The position numbers were made by a program, and so were the translations under genes. From Bugula neritina (Eukaryota > Bryozoa > Gymnolaemata > Cheilostomatida > Bugulidae), in the NCBI GenBank assembly GCA_964035545.1, contig OZ037768.1:23152819-23216818 (forward strand): DNA of 64,000 bases. Reading direction: 5' to 3'. The notes under the pieces are model-generated. The model did no database searches and was not told the origin of the DNA. It was given only the letters and a program-made list of their open reading frames with translations. Below, piece after piece: positions 24,585 to 35,700 of the stretch. Numbering within the stretch: the stretch's first letter is position 1; every line of letters starts with the position of its first letter.

Positions 24585-24641
24585 ACTGTAATGAAAATAT
24601 GGAACTTGTCAAACATTATTTGGATTTCCTGTTAGTCAGCG

Positions 24642-27600
24642 CTAGGAACCTTTCATCAACTTTGCCATATTTCTTGCATCTTTAATGGTTAGACTGGAGC
24701 AGGGAACCTGAGGAAATATATGGTGACTATTGTATACTTACACTACACAGTAAGTATACTTACTGTGTAGTGTAAGTATACTTAGACTACACAGTAAGTA
24801 TACTTACTGCGTAGTGTAAGTATACTTATACTACACAGCAAGTATACTTACACTACACACTGTACTTACACATTACACTACACAGTATACTTACACATTA
24901 CACTACACAGTACACTTACACATTACACTACACACTGTACTTACACCTTACACTAAACAGTATACTTACTCATTACACTACATAGTACACTACACAGTAT
25001 ACTTACTCATTACACTACATAGTACACTACACAGTACACTACACAGTACACTAACACTACACAGTACACTTACACTACACAGTATACTTACTCATTACAC
25101 TACACTACACACTGTACTTACACCTAAGGAGCTTGCCATTACCCTCTGAACATTCTCAGCATACAGGTTAGGATCTGTCAGCTCTTCCACTGAAGGGTGA
25201 TATACAGGTAGAAATTCTATTGTTAGACCAATATTGAGTTTACACATGCTGTACCATCCTTGCACCCACCTGCGGAGGTTGTCAGATATGAATGAGAGGG
25301 AGAGCATTGAATAACATGATGAGTCACAGAGTAAAACTATAAATAGACAAAGTCTTTTTAGCTATTTGTGAGAACCAGCTGCAGTTTAAAATGACCAAAA
25401 AAGACTATGAATATTGACTTATTTTGAGAATGCTATATGATGTATAGTTTGGAGTTATGTTGCCCACCAGCCTTGTAAAACACTTCATCAATTAACCCTC
25501 TGAGTGATGGGAAAGAAACAGTCTATAGCTGACTACAATTATGATTTCGAAAGATAATAAGTATAAAAGTAATAACAAATAAGGAAATTTTTGTTACTAT
25601 CCAAAGTGAAAACTTTAAGAATCACTAAGAAAGGGCTAAGGCTTTAAAAATGAAAATAATGGAGCAGCTTCATAAAACTTAGGTTACAGTATTTGCACAG
25701 AGTAACTACTTAGCACCTACCCTGGCGGCCCACCAACCCACGTCCACGTTGCAGTATCCCACTGGTCAGTGAATCTTACAGTAATAGGCTGGACAGGCTG
25801 CCCTGCCCTAAATGCTCCACTTTTGAATGGTGCTAAGGCTTTCCTGAACAAAAAATTAATCAGAAGTTGTTTCCACCAGCACTTAGAAGTGTGCATACAA
25901 TAGATTTCTTAAGGCAGGACAAAACAACTCCCTATTATTCATAAACAAACTATAACATCTGTTTTCAAGTATTTTTTAAGTTTTTAAGTAAGCATACAAC
26001 ACCAATGTAACAGTGAAAAATGAAGCATAGATAGAAACAGCTAAAACATTGCATACTATTTCTGTAGTACAAAGCATGTGTAAAATAGACAAACATCAAT
26101 ATATAAATAAAAAGTATTAGTAGTTGTCCTATCTTGTAAGTAACTGAGCAATGTGAGCACAACTCCCCAGACGTTTTAATTTAGTTATATAACAGTAATG
26201 GCTTTTAGATCAAAGCAAAGTGTATTATTGTCTCAATACCCATAGACTGTGTACCCTGCACCACCTGTTAGTGGTTGTCCCTTCAGGAAATATCAACGTC
26301 TGGTGCCAGAGACCACCAGAGTTTGAGCGTCTGCTTATCTCTTCTGTGACAGTCTGATTGGTCCGAGAGGCATCTCTAGACACCAGAATGGGCTGAGTAA
26401 ACTTCAGCAAACCTGACAACATATAGAACGTGTTGATAAGTATAACGTGTTGATAAGTACAGCGTGTTGATAAGTATAATGTGTTGATAACTACAACATG
26501 TTGATTACTACAACGTGTTGATAACTACAACGTGTTGATAACTACAACGTGTTGATAACTGTAACTTGTTGATAACTACAACGTGTTGATAAGTATAACA
26601 TGTTGATAAGTATAACATGTTGATAAGTATAACTTGTTGATAAGTATAACTTGTTGATAAGTATAACTTGTTGATAAGTATAACGTGTTGATAAGTATAA
26701 CTTGTTGATAACTACAACGTGTTGAGAACTGCAACGTGTTGAGAACTGCAATGTGTTGATAATTCAACTAGGAAAAACAAAACTAAAAGTTGCAAACAAT
26801 AATGATGCATGAAGCAGGTAGCCTCTTAACTTTCAAAGTATAATATATTACGAGTATATTATGTAACATATTATACTTTATAATGTATTATATTATGTAT
26901 TATACTATACTACTGTACATAATATATTACACAATATAATATATTATATCATGTATTATACTATACTACTGTACATAATATATTACACAATATAATATAT
27001 TTACACTGTGCGAGATATCAAGTTACTGAAATAAAAATATCAGCAAACTTTGATCCATGAACATAATAAATATAAATCCTGGTGAAGTGTAGAAACACAT
27101 ATCAACTGTAGAAATAGATATCAACTGTAGAAATAGATATAAACTGTAGAAATACATATCAACTGTAGATATCAATACTCACTTCCAACAACTGGCATAG
27201 ATGCAATCTCTTTTTTCGCAACTATCCCGGGACAATCACTCAACATGAATATGATGACAATATCCATCAATGTAGAGTGAGGCGCTACGACCAGTATAGG
27301 GGCCTCTGCGGGTGATGCCTGCTTTCCTTTGACCTCCACCCATGTGTATCCACTAAACATTGTGCCAAGTCTACCAAGCTTGAAGACAAAGTATCTAACT
27401 GACCTGTAAAACACACAGCAATATGTGTTTAAGTGTTCTTGTTTAGTAATGAAATATTAGATATTTTCGAATTTTTCCATCATAAAGTTAACTAGAATTA
27501 TTTCAAGTAAATTTACAGAAACAATGAGTGCCAATCATTAAAATATAGCAAAAAAATTCCCAGTTGTGATTGACTTGCATTTAAATGCGTCTTGTTAAAT

Positions 27601-28343
27601 GTTGATGGGAGTTATCTTAACTGTTATTTTATATACAATGTGAAGGCAATTCCTAACATTTAATGAATTATTGATAAACATGTTCATTATCAACATATGT
27701 ATAATAAACACAAAGGTTTATATTTGCCTTAGTTCTTCAGACTCAGGCTATTAGCCGCTCACCGCTTCCAACCAGTGAGAGGAGCTCGGGCTAATTCTTC
27801 ATTATCAATTCCAAACATGGTGACTAGGGCTATCAGACAGCCCAGTAAATGTGTCACACTCATTAGGACTAGTCGAACTGGAGCTATTGTTATAGACATG
27901 ATGATTATCTGGAAAACAGTTTGAACAGAAGTTGTTTTCTCTTTGAAGGTACACATAGAGTAATTATTATATTAAGTATTCAAAATAATAGAAATGCATG
28001 ATGATAATTATATTTTTCAGCATTCAAAGGTGGAAAACAAGGCAGTAAAGTAAATATACTCAAATTGAATGCACAACTCCAAGTATAAAAACAATATTAC
28101 TCAATAAATTACTATGTCAACTGAGCTCTACATTTCTTAATATTCTACAAGTTGACAACAGCAGTTATTAGAAATTTTGAAGAAAAAATAACTACTAAAA
28201 AAAACAAATGCAAAACTTACCTACACTAAACTGTTACTATATGTTTTTACCTGTAGCAGTCGGTACCAGGGAAGACTGGGGTTGAATATGTAGGGATTTG
28301 GTGCTTCCTTCCTTTCCTCATTATTAACTTGTAGGTTTGCCAT
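24642..28343 (-). CDS. LPCAT: LPCAT-type lysophospholipid acyltransferase, 314 aa, 7 exons
   Basis: A PlsC-domain acyl-CoA:lysophospholipid acyltransferase of the LPCAT1/2/4 group, which reacylates lysophosphatidylcholine and related lipids on ER membranes. Minus-strand exons 28251-28343, 27763-27908, 27183-27403, 26265-26412, 25721-25843, 25122-25269 and 24642-24707 join in phase to 945 nt. An N-terminal hydrophobic segment (about 34-65, SITIAPVRLVLMSVTHLLG) matches the family's membrane anchor. The catalytic HxxxxD is HSTLMD (His122, Asp127), and the FPEGTTTNR block (195-203) matches the glycerophosphate-binding motif. FLPVYHPS and NVQRVMASSLG are typical LPCAT signatures. The protein stops soon after (KLMKGS), so it lacks the EF-hand region of LPCAT1/2 and their C-terminal ER-retention tail. 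Confidence 0.92.
24722..25125. repeat. Satellite in the last LPCAT intron, with a 50-bp perfect palindrome
   Basis: Variable-length repeats of cactacacagtatacttac fill the whole intron between LPCAT exons 6 and 7. Positions 24732-24781 form a perfect 50-bp palindrome. On the coding (minus) strand the units read gtgtaagtgtactgtgtag, a near copy of the exon 6 donor sequence (GGT|gtaagtacagtg). Confidence 0.85.
26425..26765. repeat. 17-bp minisatellite in LPCAT intron 3
   Basis: About twenty copies of gtgttgataagtataac, with variants such as actacaac. The array begins just upstream (on the minus strand) of the acceptor of LPCAT exon 4. Confidence 0.9.
26830..27005. repeat. AT-rich tandem duplication
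   Basis: A unit of about 60 bp containing tattatactatactactgta and cataatatattacacaat occurs twice in direct order, surrounded by shorter TATAAT-type repeats, all within LPCAT intron 3. Confidence 0.7.
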
Positions 28344-31300
28344 TATTAAATCTAAGCTTCTAATTGTTTTGAAACAATAGATGGCTCACTGATAGAATAA
28401 GTAAAAGTATACTAAATTCTACAAAAAATATTAAATTACTAATTTCCTCATAAAATATCAGTGGAAGTTGTGAACGTGTTGTAGTAGACTCACAATACAA
28501 AATTCAATAAAAGGGGTTTTCAAATAAAAATTCAATATCTCCTAATCTGGTGTCATCCCAGATAGACGTTTCCCAGTTATACGCTATTTATTTATTTTAG
28601 TTCAATATATAGTTTTCGTGTAATTTATTTGAATATTATTGAAATATATGTATATTTAAATAAACTTGGATCAATTGTTTGTTATCTAGCATGATAGGTA
28701 AATTAACTAAGAGGTAATATGCTGAGTTTGATGGACATATGTTCTCAAAATAGAAAGAACTATACAGGCTGTTGTTAAAGAAGCTATAAAATTGAAAGAA
28801 GCAAATAGATTGACAGTAAAATTGCAGCTGCTTTGACTTTCAATTAAAAACTTGGTCTCCTTTAAATTACAAATATTATTAGCTATTTTAAGTATCATAC
28901 ATAGTACATGCTGTTTTTATGACACAGTGACTCTTAGCCTATTATGAAAGCCATAGCACAGCCACTACTTAATTAGTTTATAGCCACACACATCCACCAG
29001 ATAGCTATTACCATTAGATATTAAGAATTGTGCAAAATATAAATACTAAAACTAAGAAGGCTTGAAACATTCTTTGAGATTACTATGAATATTACATTTA
29101 TATATTAAAAGTTTTTTTTCCACACTTATAACAACTACAAGGTAATATTGTCTCTCATAATTATTATTATATAATTGCAGTTATTTATTGAATCTTTATT
29201 TAAACTATTTACATTCATCATCATGGACATCAGCCCTTTTATTAAAACTGTTGCATTTATATTTAAATTAATAGTGGTAATATATAATTATTTTACAGTT
29301 TTTACTTTTAGTTTTATTATATTATCATATTACCATTTCAAAATTTTAAAGAATATTAATTTGTGTAACAGAACTCATATTATATTCACTATCATTATGA
29401 TTATGATCTTTGTTTAGCAATGCTGAGATCACTATTAATATTACTGATAATAATAATTTAATAGTATTAGTCTGTAGTATAACTATAGGTATTAGATTTA
29501 GTATTGCATTCAATTTTATTTACTTTTAGTATTAGTAATTAGACTTAGAATTACATGATTAAGACTTAGTGTTACATTGAGTTTTACAGTATCAGTAGGA
29601 CATCACTCTAAGTCTAAGTCTATGAGTATGAGTATCATAACGGTAATACTAATAGTAGTACCCCTACTAGTACTAGTAAAAGTAACGGTAATTAATATTA
29701 ATACTAATAGTAATACTAATACAGTAATAGTAATACTAATAGTCACTAATACTAATAGCGATACTAATAAAGTATTACTAATAGTAATAGTAATAGTAAA
29801 ACTGAAAAGTAAATCTAATCGCATGAGATTACTACATTAGTATTACTATTACTATAACTATAAGTGTATTAGCGTTATGATTTTTAGTATCACGTATACT
29901 ATTAGTATTATAGTTAATGTTATACTTATTGAAATCACCAACTGCAACTGAGTCCAACTCCAAGTCCAAGACCAATGGCCAATGAATGGCTACGCCTACA
30001 CTCACACTGGCAGTGTTGCACCAAGTAATACTTTTATAACTTTAATCATTAGCTGTATGTACAATTAATTAATTGTGACTATCACAATAAAACACTAAAT
30101 TACTGTGTAAAAGTACTACTATAGTTATAGTAATAGCAATAATTGGTATGAATAGTTTCGACTTCAAGCGGCATACTGCCATAGCGACTAGCACACTTTT
30201 TGACCTTTTGCGACTGTTGGCCTTGACATCCTAAAGCATGGCTGAAGAGTACGGAAATAGTTTTAAGCAGCACCTAGTTGGGAATGGCTGATGGCAATGG
30301 TTCGAGTGTCTCAAGTTTGAAGTTCGGGCAAATCATGTGTGCGCAAATGCTGTACTCTATCACCCGCATATTGGTGCTGTTTCTCGCGACTTTCTAAATG
30401 CGCTAACTATAAAATAATATCGTTATAATTATTTATACCAACTAGACTTTAGTCTCACTAGTACGTACTTATTTACTGCTAAGTATGGAGACATAACAAT
30501 TTTTACATTACAGTCTAAAAAGCGATAGATGCCAATTGCTAGTCTAGACTATGACGATAATCTTAATGATAAGTGATTATAATTACCATTATGATTATGA
30601 TTATGATTATGTTTTATCTTTGACTTTAAGTTCAAGTGAGCTCATGTCGATGTTCAACTTTATCATGTGACTTGGATCATAGCCAGCCAGACTAGACTAA
30701 GTGCAGAGCAGTCACATTCGCTGTAATGACTTTGTCACCAGCGCCAGCATACCGCTAGACATCAGGATGCTTTGGGCACCGGAACGACGGGAAAATGTCG
30801 AGTTATTTACTATTATAATTATCACTTTGTAATAGTTGAGTTCACATATGATCGGCATATTTATATTCATATCGTAATTGATTGTCATCATGATTATCAT
30901 TATAATAATCATATTATTATTATACGTAATCTTATACTAATTTATAGTAATTACATTTTGATTTTTTTTTATCAATAAGTATAAAGTCCTATAAGTATAA
31001 GTCATTAAGTGATACTAAAATACTAATGCTTGGTGAGTATCAGTATAACTATGACTATCAGTATCTGTATAATTTAATAATAAGTAAAAATTAATAACTA
31101 TCATTATTATAATTATCTGATGGTAATATTTATATTATTATTATGATAGCTGCTTTTACTTTTTGAGTTTTAATATTAGTATTAGTATTACTATTACTAT
31201 TAGTATTACTCTTTCACTTACAGTTACTCGCCTCGTAAAATTTGTATCTTTTGATAAATTATCAGGATTTTAGTAGGAATGTCCAACACGAAATGTCTGC

Positions 31301-31621
31301 TTAAGCTGTACAGACTACAGTTGATGCCTATAGTATAGTTGGTATTATGAATTCTCAATATAAAGAGATGCGTGATATTGATACATGTCAAAGCTCTTTG
31401 AGTATTGGCAAAGAAAATCTTTGTTATAGAACAATTGAATCCGATTTCTTCCAAGTTCACATAACCCAAGTCTTGCGTGTAATATTGGCAAAGCCATTTT
31501 ATGTTTTCATTCACTCTGACAATGATTTCAAAGATTTAATAGTTCCTTTGCAATATCAATTTGCAATTTTACAATTTGTTGTTGTGGCTTTGACAATGTT
31601 TGCTGTGGTTTTAGATAAAAG
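28344..31621. other. Spacer between LPCAT and HPRT1, mostly simple sequence
   Basis: LPCAT and HPRT1 are divergent here, so both promoters should lie in this spacer, but no clear core promoter was identified. Between about 29440 and 31220 it is dominated by degenerate taatactaatag/attagtattac repeats with scattered gatt/tatc words. A more complex patch at about 30150-30380 has no coding signature. Confidence 0.55.
29630..29935. repeat. Degenerate (TAATACTAATAG)-like simple repeat
   Basis: Almost the whole stretch is made of actaatagta/taatactaat words, with blocks of the inverse strand toward the right. Similar tracts recur at 31165-31210 and 42995-43075. Confidence 0.75.
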
Positions 31622-32275
31622 ATGAGTCAGTCAAAATGCATTCAGATCAGCGATGATGATAAGGGATACCCACTTGAGATGTTTTGCATTCCTAAGCACT
31701 ATGAAAACCATTTGTCTCATGTCATGATTCCTAAAGGGCTGATAGATGATCGTACCGAAAAACTGGCAAAGGACATCAAGGAAAAACTCGGTGATGAGCC
31801 TTTAGTTTGTCTCTGTGTACTTAAAGGTGGATACAAGTTTTTTGCTGATTTGGTTGACCATCTAAAGTCAATGAATAATGTCCAGAATGATCCGATACCA
31901 TTGAAAGTAGATTTCATTCGGTTGAGAAGTTACGTTGATGACAAGTCTACTGGTGATGTGGAGGTCATTGGAGGGGATGCGTTGCACCACCTGGAAGGGA
32001 AGAATGTTTTGATTGTTGAAGATATTGTGGACACGGGAAAGACCATGCAGTATCTGCTTCGCAAACTGCAAGTTCACAACCCAAAGTCTATCAACGTAGT
32101 TAGCCTTCTAGTCAAGAGAACACCACTGTCTGTGGGGTATAAGCCTGATTTTGCAGGATTTGAAATTCCCAATCATTTTGTGGTTGGATATGCTTTAGAT
32201 TATAACGAGTACTTCAGGGATTTGCAGCATGTGTGTGTCATCAATGAAACTGGAAAACTTAGATATGCTGCCTAA
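31622..32275 (+). CDS. HPRT1: Hypoxanthine-guanine phosphoribosyltransferase (HPRT1), 217 aa, intronless
   Basis: A cytosolic purine-salvage enzyme making IMP and GMP from hypoxanthine or guanine and PRPP. It is a single uninterrupted frame of 217 aa against 218 in human, with collinear key residues: the LKGGYK loop (68-72), flexible-loop Ser103-Tyr104, the PRPP motif [12 protein letters not shown] (131-142) with Glu133, Asp134 and catalytic Asp137, base-binding Lys165 and Phe186, and Asp193 in ALDYNE. All catalytic residues are intact, so the product should be active. Vertebrate HPRT1 is split by eight introns and every other conserved gene here is intron-rich, so this is either a functional retrocopy or a case of complete coding-intron loss. 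A ttttag seven bases before the ATG could be the acceptor of a 5' UTR intron. Confidence 0.97.
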   Translation: MSQSKCIQISDDDKGYPLEMFCIPKHYENHLSHVMIPKGLIDDRTEKLAKDIKEKLGDEPLVCLCVLKGGYKFFADLVDHLKSMNNVQNDPIPLKVDFIRLRSYVDDKSTGDVEVIGGDALHHLEGKNVLIVEDIVDTGKTMQYLLRKLQVHNPKSINVVSLLVKRTPLSVGYKPDFAGFEIPNHFVVGYALDYNEYFRDLQHVCVINETGKLRYAA

Positions 32276-32608
32276 ATAATTTTTGACTCAGTAGCAATTA
32301 AGTTGTTAATGGATAAATTTTTAGCAACTTTCCTTCTCTAGACTATATAAACTTTCTACAAAGATATTTTTTGCCATGATTTGTAATGTCTATTGTCTAA
32401 ATCTTGGAGCTAAATTTTCAAAAATTTCTCTGCAGGAAAGTGAAAACATTGCTATAATTTCTATAATACTAATACTCTAGTTTTCTCTTTTCTTGTTCTG
32501 TATCAATTTTGATCAACAAAAATATGCAATGGTGATGGGTTTTGATGTTGTTATAGAATTCTGTTCTAATACTGTTAGTTACACAATAACTGTAAACATA
32601 TTTATAAC

Positions 32609-32614
32609 TTTATT
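32609..32614 (-). promoter_or_regulatory. Probable RMDN1 polyadenylation signal
   Basis: tttatt on the plus strand reads AATAAA on the minus strand, 112 bp after the RMDN1 stop codon. Confidence 0.5.
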
Positions 32615-32725
32615 GATGAAATTTTTTCACAATATACAATATAGAAAATATAATATATGATTAAATTACAGTTAATATAAAAGTTACATTATCAAATATA
32701 AAAATATATTAAAATAATATATGGA

Positions 32726-35700
32726 TTAAAGATTCTGCAACAGTTCAATAGACTCTGTGTGAGCCTGTTTGTCATCTGGAGATTTCACTGGGAAGTCTCT
32801 AGCTTTTAATAAATAGATTCTAGCTTTATCTTTCTCATTCATCTTAAGATAAGTTTTAGCCAACATCAAGTGATTCATACTGTAGAAATTAGGGTCAGCT
32901 AAAAAGAAATTCATGAGTAACTGGAGACACCTATTGATAAACATCAGTCTACTTGAGTTTAAACACCATATTGTCACTGCAATGTTACCAGCTGGGCCAA
33001 TGTGTGGAAAGTAAATGAAAGACGAGTTTCAATAGAAATGACGTCTGTTTAATAGCAATCTAGAGAAGGGGTTTCACACAACTCTTTTTAAATAAAAGAA
33101 ATCATTAGTGGACATTTTCATCTACTTCACTGAGTCCAATTTTTCGACTTTACAGTCAAGGAAAGTCTTTCTCAATAATTTGCAAGGCTATCATCCCCTC
33201 GACTAGAAACTGAGTTGGAAACAAATTGAATAACTTTCTTGGTGCCTGCTGATTTATATAGCCTTTCTTCTACAGTTTTAAATCCATACTTTCCCATCCA
33301 TTAAATTTAAACTTTGAAACACATGTTTTGATCACCAATTACTTCTGCTATAAATTAATTTGGGACTACTTAGACTATGAGAGTTGTCTTTACTTACTCT
33401 TTTCTGCCATGAGGAAATACTTTAAAGCTTCTTCAAATGTTGAAGTCGGAGGTGATGAGAATATAATGGCAGCAATCTTCTGAGTATACCAGGACATGTC
33501 AGCAAAGAAATAACACCTGTAAGAAGGGAATAATACAACTTGTGCAGGTTATAAAAGAGGACAATTCCATATTTTCACATCTGTCAACTTCTGCAGCGTA
33601 GCTTATTAAACGATGCCTGAAAGCCAAAGTATATCCACAAATACTGATCTATGTTGATTAAAAAAGTCCCAGTTTCCGAATGACACTTCAACTAAAATAA
33701 TATGGTAGCAGTTTGGCAAATCTTAAAAACTTCTTTAAAATTCAAAATTAGGAGACAAAATATCTGAATACTCTTTCGCCGCATGTCGGAACATGATAAT
33801 GACCCTAGACTCTCATATTCCATCATTGAATATGTCAATGATATAAATTAATACATTTCTCATAATTTTACTAAAAGTAATAGTTTGTTAGAGAACTATA
33901 TTATTATAAATAACTCGAACCATGCTTTTTAGTGAAGTTTACCCATGAGTTTAGTAAAGATTCAAATAGAGCTACAAGGTGAATATATTTCTGAAATATT
34001 CAGCGTATCTTTACACTAAAGATAAGTGTCCACATCTACTCACTTTTGTCACTAATTCGTTCATCTCCAAATTACCTACTATTATTCAAGAGTAAGTCAT
34101 GCCTGGCAAAATTTATCTAAAGTGAGAAGTTGAACAGCTCAGAGTAATAACTTCACAGCATTAACTTCCAACACTTCCGTACTTATTAATAAACTAATAT
34201 TGATGGGGAATTGTCTACTCGAGACATTCATGCAGGTTTATAGACTAAGAGCACACTGACCATTGTCCCAGGCAGTACATGGATGTGGCATCTTTAGGAT
34301 TCAACTCTATAGCTTTCTACAATCATTAGAACCAAAGCAACTCATAACATGCCTGGCTTGTAGTGATTCTACTTGAATTTCCTTTTACACCATATCATAT
34401 TGCAGGTAAACACAAGGTCTGTCAGATGGTGCATACAAGTATTTTTATTCTTTTTCTAACTAGAGTTACTATAGCAGTAAAACCAGAATGTTGGCCAATG
34501 AAAAGCTGGGATTTAACAAGCTGAGATATGATAAGCTGGGCTATGACAAGCTGAGATAAGACAAGCTGGGATATGATAAGCTGGGCTATGACAAGCTGGG
34601 ATATGATAAGCAATGATAGCAATGACCACTGGCCAATAAATGCTGTTAGGTTTAGAGTGCGAGTCTTAGCCAGGGGCCCAACAAGGAGACCGAGAGCTAA
34701 AGTAGCCCAACTAATAGTCTAAGTAAGTGTCTCTGTTCTTATATGTATTTCAATCGCTGAACTCAACTGGCTAAATGAGGAAAGAATATTATTCAAAAGT
34801 TAAAAAATTACTCAACTTGTAAAACTAGCATAAAATGTTATGTTCCAGGTTATTCATTTGAAATTACAATCTTGACCCAATTAAAAAATCTACAGAAACT
34901 TTAAACTATCTTCCTGCAGCCAAAAACAATTCCAACAACACTTTCCAATAAAAGACATCTATATTTATTCTAGAACATTCTAGGAAAAGAGAAGAAAAAT
35001 GTATATATAAAAGTGAACGAACCATAAAGTGGTCCTGAACGATATAGGAGTATTGTATCTTCTGTTTGTTCCCCTCATAATCACCAACATAGTTTAGCAT
35101 TAGAGCATACCACTAAAATATATATATTCTAGTATTACCAAATACATGTATAAACAGTATTACAATATATACAGTATTACAGGATACACTGAAAATGAGT
35201 GCTTTGATAAAATATTTATTCTTTTTGTTAAGACTTGAGTTTATAACATCATAAGAAGTGGGAAGACAACTACAACAGAGTTGGCATAGATTATGGTTTC
35301 AGATGAATAAAAATGATTCTCTTTCTATTTAGTAAAAATGTTTAAAAAAAGCAAAATAGTAACACAACTAGTTAAGATATAGTTTGAAGAGGTATTAATA
35401 GCAGCAACCGTAGCCATTATTCTAAGTATACACTTTGCTGAATAAGCATATCAAAAGTTTAGACAAAGCTAAATTTAATAGCAATAGATTATATCAATAC
35501 CAACATCCACCATTTAACAATCATGCTCATTTAGCGCAACCAATTAAAGTCAATGGCAAGATTATAACTTAAACATTAACAATTCATATATCAAATTAAA
35601 TAAATGAGCTGCAAACTGAATTTTTCTTTTGAAAAGATGGCCAATAGTTATCCAGAAATAATTAGTTAATTTAAAGCGTGTGATATTGCTGCCTCATGGT

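Noticed and set aside
31224-31625. Overlapping frames just upstream of HPRT1 on both strands
   Set aside because: There is no family match; the region is more likely the HPRT1 promoter and 5' UTR.
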